Below are positions 16,981 to 24,311 of a stretch of 49,610 bases of DNA, piece after piece. Below the pieces are notes generated by a model. The model did no database searches. It saw only the letters and a list, made by a program, of their open reading frames with translations, and was not told the DNA's origin. The position numbers were made by a program, and so were the translations under genes. Each line of letters opens with the position of its first letter. Positions within the stretch are counted from its first letter, which is position 1. The DNA is from an uncultured Lacinutrix sp. (GTDB lineage: Bacteria; Bacteroidota; Bacteroidia; Flavobacteriales; Flavobacteriaceae), in NCBI RefSeq assembly GCF_947500325.1, contig NZ_CANMRQ010000025.1:1-49610 (forward strand), in the 5' to 3' direction.

Positions 16981-17438
16981 AATGTTTTACCTTTAAGTTC
17001 TTTTATAGCATCATGAAGTGTATTATATTGAAGAATATCATATTTCTCACACACAATATCAATATTTCCTTTTCTCCAAAAATCTTCTTCACATACGACC
17101 ATAAGTTTATTGGATTTTGCATAAAGTCCAAACTCTAATAAAGAAATAGGCGATTTAGTATTTGAAGCAAAATATATAATAATTTTGTCTGCTTTTTCTA
17201 ATGCATTTAATTCCCATAAGACTTGTGCTTTAAAATTTGGGCTATCAATACTTTGTTTCCAAGAACTATCCCATTGTTCTCTTCTGGGGTTGAATACATT
17301 GAAATTATTTTCTAGTTCTTGCTCGCAAATTAGTTGCCAATCAATTGCCTTATTCATTTCAATAGATCCTGCTAAAAAAACATTCATCAGTTTTGGGTTA
17401 GCATTGTTTATTACTGTAGGTGATTTATAAACTGGCAT
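16977..17438 (-). CDS. Nucleoside 2-deoxyribosyltransferase-like protein
   Basis: A 153-residue member of the nucleoside deoxyribosyltransferase/DNPH1-like Rossmann superfamily. Signatures are MNVFLAGSIEMN (18-29), a Trp/Arg-rich loop NPRREQWDSSWKQSI (about 52-66), and ISLLEFGLYAKS (about 102-113) with the Glu at the expected catalytic position. Family enzymes cleave or exchange N-glycosidic bonds through a ribosyl-enzyme intermediate. In this operon the substrate might be an NAD-derived or ADP-ribosylated nucleoside; that is inference. Translation could also start at Met18. It lies 12 bases after the macro-domain gene, and its stop overlaps the nadV relic. Confidence 0.8.
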   Translation of the reverse strand: MPVYKSPTVINNANPKLMNVFLAGSIEMNKAIDWQLICEQELENNFNVFNPRREQWDSSWKQSIDSPNFKAQVLWELNALEKADKIIIYFASNTKSPISLLEFGLYAKSNKLMVVCEEDFWRKGNIDIVCEKYDILQYNTLHDAIKELKGKTL

Positions 17439-17450
17439 TTATTCTAGGTG

Positions 17451-17924
17451 TTATTTAAAATCGTAAACAATTGTTTCAATATTATTCTTTATTAATGTCT
17501 TCTCTATCAATGGCTCAATTTCTTTCCATTTCCCTCCAGCAAGACCACATCCAATTCTAGGCATATGTACAGAAGCATTTAAACTTTCGGCTCTTTCTAC
17601 TATTTTATATAACCCTGTTTCAATAGCTCGATACCGAATTGGAGCATTACCATTTTCATCTTTTCTAATCTTATGTTGATCTATTAAATTAGCTATCCAT
17701 AAATTATTTTCGACTTTAACAAATTGCACCTCACCTAAATGAAAAAACTCATTTGAAACATACCATTCTCTATATGATATTTCTGGTGTTTTCCATCGTT
17801 TAGAAATTGCTAACACGAAACCTTTTCCCCAACCACCAATATCATTACAAACATGAACAATTATTTTGTTACCTTCACCAATAGGCTGAGTCGCATCTCC
17901 TTTTATGTAGTTAATAAGATTCAT
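17451..17924 (-). CDS. Macro domain protein, Poa1/TARG1-like
   Basis: A 157-residue single macro domain. It has the short ALC1/Poa1-like pattern: YIKGDAT (6-12), IIVHVCNDIGGWGKGFVLAI (21-40) and a late glycine loop MPRIGCGLAGGKW (about 121-133). Known relatives dephosphorylate ADP-ribose 1''-phosphate or remove ADP-ribose from glutamate. Beside Tpt1, whose product is an ADP-ribose cyclic phosphate, a role in processing that by-product is attractive but inferred. Its start overlaps the phosphoesterase stop by four bases (ATGA). Confidence 0.87.
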   Translation of the reverse strand: MNLINYIKGDATQPIGEGNKIIVHVCNDIGGWGKGFVLAISKRWKTPEISYREWYVSNEFFHLGEVQFVKVENNLWIANLIDQHKIRKDENGNAPIRYRAIETGLYKIVERAESLNASVHMPRIGCGLAGGKWKEIEPLIEKTLIKNNIETIVYDFK

Positions 17925-18694
17925 AATCTTCTTTTAAAGTTTATAATTCTTTTATTGTATGGTATATGATTTCTTCCTTTTTCGTCTGGATATAGTGTTC
18001 TCACAACATCACTTTGATAGACTTCTTTAGTATCAATATCTATTGCGGATAGTTTTCCATGAAATGCTGCACCCGTATCTATGTTCCATAGATTAACAGC
18101 ATTAATTGGAGTTTCTGAATCAAATTTTATAGTTGGTGTATGTCCAATATAAATCTCATTATAATGCGATAACCTAGAATCTATTTCTATATGTTTCTTT
18201 TTATCAACCATATTTAAAATTCTAGCCATTTCCCAAAGTGTACGATCGAAATAATAGTTTTTAGTAAAGGTTTCTTTTTCTACACCATGCATAGAAGTAA
18301 AACCTGCATGAATAAATAAACGGTTTTCATTATCTATATAATAAGGCTTCATTTGCTGAAAGAACTTTAAATGTTGTTTTTTTTCTGCTTCTGAAAATGT
18401 CATATAACTTTCAACCGTTTCTTTACCTCCATGCATTAACCAAACTTGCTCTCCTTCTTTTGTTATTAGCCAATCTTCACACCAAATATCATGATTTCCT
18501 TTTACGAAAACACAATTATATTCTTTTGAAAACTCCATTAAATACTGAATCACTTGAGCAGATTCACTCCAGCCATCTACATAATCTCCTAAAAAAATTA
18601 ATGTATCGTCTTTAGTGACTTTTATCTTTTCTAAAAGTTGTTTTAATGCTTTTAATCCACCGTGTATGTCTCCTATTGCTAGTGTTCTTTTCAT
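17921..18694 (-). CDS. PPP-family metallophosphoesterase
   Basis: A 257-residue calcineurin-like phosphoesterase of the PPP type with all metal motifs: GDIHG (8-12), GDYVDG (36-41), GNHD (66-69) and later IGHTPT (about 200). Relatives act as protein phosphatases, symmetrical Ap4A hydrolases or RNA/nucleotide 2',3'-phosphatases. In this setting the substrate may be an ADP-ribose phosphate, cyclic phosphate or RNA end, but sequence alone does not decide. It starts four bases after the preceding macro gene and overlaps the next one by ATGA. Confidence 0.88.
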   Translation of the reverse strand: MKRTLAIGDIHGGLKALKQLLEKIKVTKDDTLIFLGDYVDGWSESAQVIQYLMEFSKEYNCVFVKGNHDIWCEDWLITKEGEQVWLMHGGKETVESYMTFSEAEKKQHLKFFQQMKPYYIDNENRLFIHAGFTSMHGVEKETFTKNYYFDRTLWEMARILNMVDKKKHIEIDSRLSHYNEIYIGHTPTIKFDSETPINAVNLWNIDTGAAFHGKLSAIDIDTKEVYQSDVVRTLYPDEKGRNHIPYNKRIINFKRRL

Positions 18695-18698
18695 AATT

Positions 18699-19298
18699 TT
18701 AATGATGCCAAATTAGTCCGTTTTCATTCAATTCATATTGGAATCTTTGAGCATCTCCAAATTCTTTAAATATTCTTTTCTTACCAAGAATTATTTCTTC
18801 GTAAGCTAAATACATTTGATGTGCAGCAATATGATAAGGCATTCTCCCACAACCTGTGCATAATCCTGGAATACTTACCGAATTTATCTTTTCATTCTTT
18901 TTACATGCTATTAGAATGGCTTTCATAGCTAAATAAGGGTTCACTGAAGTTGCTATATTAAAATTCATTGGCACTCGCATTGTCGGTGCAGATATTAAAA
19001 AAGGAACCTCATTGTCTCCTGTTTTTATAGTTATTGTTTGGCCAACTAACAATTCTCCTTCTTCTGATTCTTGTATTTGTTTTTGTAATTGTTCTTGTAT
19101 ATGCCATCCAAATCGCTCTGATAAAACATAATCTAAACTACCATCCATAAATCCAAAAGAATTTGCAGGACTAACTACTGCATCACACTTAATTTTTGTT
19201 ATGTCTTCTTTAATGATTTCAACATTATCTTGCATTGAAAATTCTTTTTTCCATGCTTTTCCTAAATCATTATCTATATATATTAGTTTAATTTTCAT
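18699..19298 (-). CDS. Macro domain protein (second type)
   Basis: A 199-residue macro domain of a subfamily distinct from the other two: KEDITKIKCDAVVSPANSFGFMDGSLDYVLSERFGW (about 30-65) and a phosphate loop SIPGLCTGCGRMPYHIA (about 143-160). Such proteins are usually labelled only 'macro domain-containing' and are also found in phages. Expected ligand is ADP-ribose or a derivative. The frame is open to 19322, but MKIKLIYID (19298) is the natural start and overlaps the oxygenase gene by 11 bases. Confidence 0.85.
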   Translation of the reverse strand: MKIKLIYIDNDLGKAWKKEFSMQDNVEIIKEDITKIKCDAVVSPANSFGFMDGSLDYVLSERFGWHIQEQLQKQIQESEEGELLVGQTITIKTGDNEVPFLISAPTMRVPMNFNIATSVNPYLAMKAILIACKKNEKINSVSIPGLCTGCGRMPYHIAAHQMYLAYEEIILGKKRIFKEFGDAQRFQYELNENGLIWHH

Positions 19299-19848
19299 TG
19301 TTTTCAATTTTATACATAACATCTGTTCTTAACACATACTTCATTCCAGATTCGATTGCTTTGCCTTCATGACGATGTGGATGATAAAATACTAAAGCTG
19401 TTCCTTTTTCTGGAGTTACTGTAAATAATTTTCTAAATTCTGTTTCTCCACCTTCAAAATCATCATTTAAATAGATTATTAGGGAAAAGAAACTACAGTC
19501 TTTATCACTACGTCTGTAACTCCCATCTCTATGCATTTTAAATTGTTGCCCTTTTTTATAACGATATATTCTAAACATCTCGTTAAGTCCATAAGCATTA
19601 AAAAGCCCCATTTCTTTTGGCATATGTATTTTTATTCTATCCCACAGACTATTTGCCAAGTCATTATTAAAAAACAATATCCTATCATTATTACGAACTC
19701 CTTTATTCATTACTTGAACACCTCCCATATTTATTTTAGCTTCTTCAAATTCTTGAGTTTCACTAAACGTTATATAAGCTTCGCATTCTTCTTGAGATAG
19801 AAAATCTTTAATAAGAAATATGTCTTTATGTAATTCTATTTTTTTCAT
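19288..19848 (-). CDS. 2OG-Fe(II) oxygenase, prolyl-4-hydroxylase-like
   Basis: A 186-residue double-stranded beta-helix oxygenase. The iron triad is visible: H106 and D108 in KMHRDGSYR and H160 in HPHRHEG, with R174 (KYVLRTD) placed to bind 2-oxoglutarate. LIIYLNDDFEGGETEF (124-139) is typical of the P4Hc class. Substrate is unknown; within this operon it may hydroxylate a protein or nucleic acid in the same stress or repair response (inference). ATG at 19846-19848 is preferred to the upstream in-frame codon at 19869 because it follows the Tpt1 stop by four bases. Confidence 0.85.
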   Translation of the reverse strand: MKKIELHKDIFLIKDFLSQEECEAYITFSETQEFEEAKINMGGVQVMNKGVRNNDRILFFNNDLANSLWDRIKIHMPKEMGLFNAYGLNEMFRIYRYKKGQQFKMHRDGSYRRSDKDCSFFSLIIYLNDDFEGGETEFRKLFTVTPEKGTALVFYHPHRHEGKAIESGMKYVLRTDVMYKIENNEN

Positions 19849-19852
19849 AATT

Positions 19853-20404
19853 TCAATCTTTAAAATCAATAAACTCCGGCGGTACTTTATCTGTTAACCA
19901 CACGTCATTTTTAGATTTATAAAATGTATAACCTTTATTATGCATGTCTTTTGTTCTTATACTTAAAATTATAGCTTGCCCTCTTCTACTACCTACTTTA
20001 GTTGCTGTTTCTAAATCACTACTTAAATGCACATGTTGTCTACTCATTTTTTGTAAACCTTCTGCTCTTATGGATTTCATAAACTTACCAACTGTACCGT
20101 GATATAAAAATGTAGGCGGCTTTATAGGTTTTAATTCTAAATCTATTGTTTTTATAGAATGCCCTTGATTGGCTCTTATTTTGGTTTTATCATCATTAAA
20201 AGTAAAGCGTTTTTTATCATTGGTTTCAACAACCTCTTCTAAGGTTTCCATTGAGAATCTCGTGTTATTTTTATTCGATTTTTCAAGTAACTCTTCTACA
20301 TTTGCCCAACCGTTTTCGTCTAATTCTAAATTTATTTTCTGTGGATTATGTCTTAAGATTAAGCTTAAGAACTTACTTACCCTTTTTATATTTTTTTCGT
20401 TCAT
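19853..20404 (-). CDS. kptA: RNA 2'-phosphotransferase Tpt1/KptA
   Basis: A 183-residue enzyme that moves an internal RNA 2'-phosphate to NAD, releasing nicotinamide and ADP-ribose 1'',2''-cyclic phosphate. The Arg-His-Arg-Arg active-site set is present: LRH (R18, H19), IRANQGHS (R77), and GSRRG (R140/R141), with FLYHGT (99-103) and RQHVHLS (122-128) forming the NAD site. Length is normal for bacterial KptA. Its substrate (2'-phosphorylated RNA junctions) usually arises in RNA ligation, but no RNA ligase is in the window. It starts one base after the MBL-fold gene. Confidence 0.94.
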   Translation of the reverse strand: MNEKNIKRVSKFLSLILRHNPQKINLELDENGWANVEELLEKSNKNNTRFSMETLEEVVETNDKKRFTFNDDKTKIRANQGHSIKTIDLELKPIKPPTFLYHGTVGKFMKSIRAEGLQKMSRQHVHLSSDLETATKVGSRRGQAIILSIRTKDMHNKGYTFYKSKNDVWLTDKVPPEFIDFKD

Positions 20405-20405
20405 T

Positions 20406-21272
20406 TTAATTTATAGGTTTTCCGTTTAGTATGTCTTTCTGCATTACACCTATTGGCATTCTATATACCGGAATTTTAATATTATAATGTTTAATAAGCG
20501 CTTTTATCTTTTTATCAATAGTATTTATATCATACCGAGATGAAAAATGTCCTAAGACTAGTGTTTCAATGGATATGTTTGCTACCATTTCCATTACTTC
20601 TTCTAAAGAACTGTGCTTATTTTTATTGTTTTTATTTACTGTTTCATTTTTAGTTAAAAACGTAGCTTCATGAATAAGTGTTTTACAATTATCATATTTT
20701 GAGTAATCGTAAACTGGCGTATCGCCTGAGTATATTAATACATCTTGTTTTGAAGTTTCTTTAATATAATCGTCTCCTTTTTCTTTTTTTAATGCTACTA
20801 TTTCTTTAGGGTTTAAACTAGAAAATTCTGGCTTTAACTTATGTTTGGTCTCTATAACTTTATAGGATACACTTTTTAACTGATTTGGTACATTTATATG
20901 TTTATTCTCAAACGCCTGCACAGAGAAACTATTTTTAATAGCTATTGTTTCTAAATCATTAATTGGTTTCCATCTTGCTTGCTCCATATGTGGATCAAAC
21001 CGTATTAAAAACTCATTTAAATGCTTAAATGAATTCGCATCTTTAGGATAATGTATATTTAAAGATGTTTTTGCAAACAATTGATTGTATTGAAGCAGTC
21101 CCATTAAATGATCTCTATCTGCATGTGAAATAAATACATTTCTAATTTTCCCTGCTTTTCCTAAAAGATTAGACACCACACCATCTCCAGCATCAAAAAG
21201 AATCCCTAATTCTTCTACAAAATACCAAGTTGCAAATAATGCTGTTGAATAGCCGTGTATTGTTAGTTTCAT
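20406..21272 (-). CDS. Metallo-beta-lactamase-fold hydrolase, RNase Z-like
   Basis: A 288-residue MBL-fold protein with ILFDAGDG (24-31), the metal motif SHADRDH (49-55), [11 protein letters not shown] (about 181-191), HEATFL and a C-terminal [10 protein letters not shown] that strongly recalls tRNase Z. The usual HxHxDH reads HADRDH, so the second His is replaced by Asp, and no tRNA-clamping exosite is evident. A phosphodiesterase acting on RNA or cyclic phosphates is the best guess; opening of the cyclic phosphate made by Tpt1 would fit the context but is inferred. It overlaps the YmdB-like gene by ATGA. Confidence 0.82.
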   Translation of the reverse strand: MKLTIHGYSTALFATWYFVEELGILFDAGDGVVSNLLGKAGKIRNVFISHADRDHLMGLLQYNQLFAKTSLNIHYPKDANSFKHLNEFLIRFDPHMEQARWKPINDLETIAIKNSFSVQAFENKHINVPNQLKSVSYKVIETKHKLKPEFSSLNPKEIVALKKEKGDDYIKETSKQDVLIYSGDTPVYDYSKYDNCKTLIHEATFLTKNETVNKNNKNKHSSLEEVMEMVANISIETLVLGHFSSRYDINTIDKKIKALIKHYNIKIPVYRMPIGVMQKDILNGKPIN

Positions 21273-21787
21273 TTTGTTTTATCATTTAAAATACTATTAT
21301 AAATAGTATAGTTTTCATCATCAAAGCATACAAAATATACATCTTCAATTTCTGAATATTGTTTTACTGTTTCTATTGCTATAGTAGCTGCTAACGCTTT
21401 TGAAAACTTATAAATACCAGTGCTTATATTTGGAAAAGCAATAGAACTTAATCCATTATCTTTAGCTAGTAACAAACTGTTTTTATAACAATTTGCTAGC
21501 AATTCTTTCTCTTTTTCTACTCGCTTCCCTCCATTATAAACTGGACCAACAGTATGAATTACTTGTTTTGATGGTAAATTTCCTGCTGTAGTAATTACCA
21601 CTTCTCCTGTTTTGCATTTACCATGTTTGTTTCTAATGTCTTGACAAGCTTCTAAAATAGCTTTTCCTCCTGCGCGATGTATAGCTCCATCTACTCCACT
21701 ACCACCTAACAATGATGAATTAGCTGCATTAACAATGGCATCAACTTTTATTTTAGTTATATCTCCTTGTATTAGTTTAATTTTCAT
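21269..21787 (-). CDS. Macro domain, O-acetyl-ADP-ribose deacetylase (YmdB-like)
   Basis: A 172-residue macro domain of the MacroD/YmdB type: KLIQGDIT (4-11), [27 protein letters not shown] (15-41) with catalytic Asn and Asp, VIHTVGPVY (about 75-83) and [11 protein letters not shown] (about 117-127). Relatives hydrolyse O-acetyl-ADP-ribose and mono-ADP-ribosyl esters on proteins and nucleic acids. This is the best conserved of the operon's three macro proteins. Confidence 0.93.
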   Translation of the reverse strand: MKIKLIQGDITKIKVDAIVNAANSSLLGGSGVDGAIHRAGGKAILEACQDIRNKHGKCKTGEVVITTAGNLPSKQVIHTVGPVYNGGKRVEKEKELLANCYKNSLLLAKDNGLSSIAFPNISTGIYKFSKALAATIAIETVKQYSEIEDVYFVCFDDENYTIYNSILNDKTK

Positions 21788-21791
21788 GATT

Positions 21792-22322
21792 TCAAGTATT
21801 TAAAAGATACTCTTTTATTAGAACTGCATGCGAAAAAGGTCTCCTTCCATCATCAATATTTTCATTGGTTTCATAATCTAAAAGAACAATATCTTTTTTG
21901 TTATGAATCGCTTTTAATTGTTCGATCTCATCTGAAAGTTTATTATTTAAAACCCAATTATAAGTTGGGACATAGATTAATTTTCTCGCTGAAATATAAT
22001 CCAGTAATTCTGTTCCATTTCTGTGGCCTAAAGGCTTTCCATATTTACGTACCGTTCTCTTGATTCCTTTCATTTTAGTAATTAAAAACTTACTCTTGTC
22101 AATATCACTATTTAAAAATACTTTCAAACCTTGCCATATCCCTTCAACAGATTCTGAATAAAGATTCTTTGATTCTGGTACTGGGATATTTCCAATAGGG
22201 TAAAATGGACTAAACTTAACAAAAGGAAATTCACCTTTAGAAGTAACATCTATTACCTCAGAATTTGGAAAATCTTTTTGTATGTTTTCTATCTTTCGTC
22301 TTTTACTTTGTATAAAAATCAT
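21792..22322 (-). CDS. Conserved small protein of unknown function (possibly DUF6939)
   Basis: A 176-residue soluble protein beginning [30 protein letters not shown], followed by [40 protein letters not shown] and a C-terminal [28 protein letters not shown]. From memory this resembles the family labelled DUF6939, but I am not certain. Many conserved charged and aromatic residues suggest a nucleotide- or RNA-linked enzyme. Its ATG overlaps the TGA of the interrupted DUF4291 gene (ATGA) and it sits four bases before the YmdB-like gene. Confidence 0.75.
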   Translation of the reverse strand: MIFIQSKRRKIENIQKDFPNSEVIDVTSKGEFPFVKFSPFYPIGNIPVPESKNLYSESVEGIWQGLKVFLNSDIDKSKFLITKMKGIKRTVRKYGKPLGHRNGTELLDYISARKLIYVPTYNWVLNNKLSDEIEQLKAIHNKKDIVLLDYETNENIDDGRRPFSHAVLIKEYLLNT

Positions 22323-22975
22323 GTTCTCTTTAGTTTTTTAAATTTTAATCGTAATCGCTTATTTACTTCATCATTATCACTTATATAAGGTTTCTCTTCT
22401 GGAACCATTAATTTGTCTAACTCATGATTTAAAACATGCTGATGTTGCTCTCTTACAAAATTTGAAATATCTTCTATTTTAATAATATCTTCAGTTGCGT
22501 ATTTAACTATTTCTTCGTTTCTAACACCAATTTGTATAGCTCTCCTTTCTAATTTTACGCCATATGGATCATGATCTGGATCCTATTGTAATCTAACTGA
22601 AGAGTCTCGTACTTCATTTTTCCAATCATCAAGAGAAGCATATAAATCTTCTTGAAAATTAGAATATACTGCCTTACTTAAATAACGATCAAAAGCTTCA
22701 CGTTTTAGATGTATAGCTAATACAACTTCTTGACCTTCTTTTGTTGCCCAACCATTTCTATACATCATCCATAAAAAATTGGGTTTTATCCACGTCATTC
22801 TTGTGTACTTAAATGGTCCGCCAAAAAATTGTTTTTCTGTCGCAAAATTTCCTATTGCGGGTCTATAAGATTGATATACTACAATCTCATCATTATTATA
22901 TTGAGCCATAATATGATGTCCTTGAGTTGGCCATTCTTTTATTTGCTCGTTATATGATTTTATATTTAATTTCAT
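22319..22975 (-). pseudogene. DUF4291 protein gene interrupted by one in-frame amber codon
   Basis: Residues 1-130 (MKLNIKSYNEQIKEW..., with DEIVVYQSYRPAIGNFA and RMTWIKPNFLWMMYRNGWATKEGQE) are followed by TAG at 22585-22583. The same frame then continues for 87 codons (DPDHDPYGVKLERRAIQIGVRNEEIVKY...KKLKRT) to a TGA that overlaps the next ATG. As I recall the DUF4291 family, a tryptophan precedes DPE/DPD, so a single TGG-to-TAG change explains the break. Both halves otherwise look intact, so the mutation is recent, a sequencing error, or read through. Family function is not established; it is often found near NAD/ADP-ribose genes. Confidence 0.88.
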
Positions 22976-22978
22976 TTT

Positions 22979-23392
22979 TTAATCTTTTAATTTATCAATT
23001 TGTACTTGCACCAACGGATGTGATACTTTAACAAACTGCTCTCCAATACATACTTTTATAATTTGTATCTCGCCTATAATACTTTTATTAAACTGCTCTA
23101 AATCTTCAGCTGGCACCCATAATTCATTATGGATTTTTCCACCTACGTTTTCTACCTTATATTTTAAATATTCTTCTTCTGTTATTTTAAACTCTGTTAC
23201 AAAACCAAGATAATTTCCAAAAGCATCAATAGTATTCCATTTAGAAGCTATTTCTGTGGCATACTCTTCATTTAAAACCGGATAAAAAATAGGCTGCCAT
23301 TTTAATCTTGGAGGAAATGTTTTAAAATTGCTTTCTGCAATTAAAATCAATTCTTTCTCACCTATAGGTCTATATAATGTTACAGTTTTCAT
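22979..23392 (-). CDS. Small protein of the 'ADP-ribosylation/crystallin J1' type
   Basis: A 137-residue soluble protein with TLYRPIGEKELILIAESNFKTFPPRL (4-29), QPIFYPVLNEEYATEIASKWN (33-53) and a late GGKIHNELWVPAEDLEQFNKSIIGEI (about 84-109). Homologues often carry the label 'ADP-ribosylation/crystallin J1' without tested function. Its place between the Prs-like kinase (four bases upstream) and the DUF4291 gene suggests a nucleotide- or ADP-ribose-related role. Confidence 0.75.
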   Translation of the reverse strand: MKTVTLYRPIGEKELILIAESNFKTFPPRLKWQPIFYPVLNEEYATEIASKWNTIDAFGNYLGFVTEFKITEEEYLKYKVENVGGKIHNELWVPAEDLEQFNKSIIGEIQIIKVCIGEQFVKVSHPLVQVQIDKLKD

Positions 23393-23396
23393 TTTT

Positions 23397-24239
23397 TTAA
23401 TTCTTTATAATAGTCTCAAGCTGTATTTGCTTTACACCATCTTCATTAATCGTTTTAAAACTATCTGTGGTAAATATTTTTGTAAAATGTTCTCTTAATT
23501 CTTTATAACCTTTATTAAAAATTCCATGACTTACTGCTAAGTATAAATCACCTGCATTTTTCTTTTTTAATTCTTGTGCTAAGCCCATAAATGTGCCACC
23601 ACCATCGCAAATATCATCAACTATTAAACAGCTCTTACCTTTTAAATCGTCTTCATATACTTTAAAGCCTTCTAGTTTTCCATTTTTTACATTTCGCTTT
23701 TTAGAGCATTCTATTACTGGCATACCTTCTAAGTATTCTGAAACTTTATAAATTTTCTTTAATGCACCTCCATCTGGAGAAATTAAGACAACGTCTTCTT
23801 TTATAGCATCTAGAACTTTTTTAATAAAATTATGATTAGTTATATCCTCACAATTATTTAATACAGCAGCAGTCACTTCTGAATGCGCATCGTAAACCAT
23901 TACTTTGTTTAATTGTAATTGGTTTAAAAGATTTGCATACACTTTTACAGATAAAGGCTCACCTTTTACCATAACACGATCTTGCCTTGCTGCTGGGAAA
24001 TAAGGAACAAAGACATTTATTTTTTCTATATAAAAACGACGTAATGCATCTACAGTTAATAGTAATAGACCAAAGTCATTAAACGATTGCACACGAGTAG
24101 TAATCGTTACTTCTTTTACATTTGAAATATCTGAAAGAATTTTTATATGCGGTTCTCCTCCAGAAAAGGTGAACGACTCAAACTGAATAGTATTTTCTAT
24201 ACCAAATGGCGTGAACTGAGAATCTAAATTTAAATACAT
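23397..24239 (-). CDS. Ribose-phosphate pyrophosphokinase-like enzyme (Prs/Adps type)
   Basis: A 280-residue PRPP-synthetase-fold enzyme with the ATP loop YFPAARQDR (80-88), LISPDGGALKK (152-162) and the pyrophosphate/ribose loop VDDICDGGGTF (208-218). It is shorter than housekeeping Prs (about 310-320) and has DAHSEV (117-122) where Prs has DLHAGQ, so it is a specialised paralogue. Known: such enzymes pair with NadV, and the phage enzyme Adps pyrophosphorylates ADP-ribose. Here it may make PRPP or ADP-ribose-PP for the NadV-like enzyme. It is the first gene of the long operon and has a promoter with two operators. Confidence 0.88.
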   Translation of the reverse strand: MYLNLDSQFTPFGIENTIQFESFTFSGGEPHIKILSDISNVKEVTITTRVQSFNDFGLLLLTVDALRRFYIEKINVFVPYFPAARQDRVMVKGEPLSVKVYANLLNQLQLNKVMVYDAHSEVTAAVLNNCEDITNHNFIKKVLDAIKEDVVLISPDGGALKKIYKVSEYLEGMPVIECSKKRNVKNGKLEGFKVYEDDLKGKSCLIVDDICDGGGTFMGLAQELKKKNAGDLYLAVSHGIFNKGYKELREHFTKIFTTDSFKTINEDGVKQIQLETIIKN

Positions 24240-24259
24240 TTGCGTTATTTTTACACAAA
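24239..24259. promoter_or_regulatory. NrtR-type operator, prs proximal site
   Basis: TTTGCGT-N7-ACACAAA; its first base is the A of the start codon on the minus strand. It overlaps the -7 element, so a bound repressor would cover both transcription and translation starts. Confidence 0.87.
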
Positions 24260-24286
24260 TGTAAATTATAATTATGTAGTAACAAA
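24256..24286 (-). promoter_or_regulatory. Promoter of the prs-like operon (TTTG-N19-TACATTTG)
   Basis: On the minus strand TTTG (24286-24283), 19 bases, then TACATTTG (24263-24256), a perfect match to the Bacteroidota consensus. The start codon at 24239 leaves a leader of only about 10 bases. It is flanked by two operators. Confidence 0.82.
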
Positions 24287-24290
24287 ATAT

Positions 24291-24311
24291 TTTGTGTATT
24301 ATTTACACAAA
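24291..24311. promoter_or_regulatory. NrtR-type operator, prs distal site
   Basis: TTTGTGT-N7-ACACAAA with symmetric 8-base arms (TTTGTGTA/TACACAAA), the most symmetric of the five. It overlaps the nrtR stop codon (24303-24305) and is centred 52 bases from the proximal site. Confidence 0.87.

Noticed and set aside
22319-22585. Separate small gene downstream of the DUF4291 stop
   Set aside because: There is no suitable start codon near the TAG, and the frame and sequence continue the same family domain, so it is the C-terminal part of one interrupted gene.
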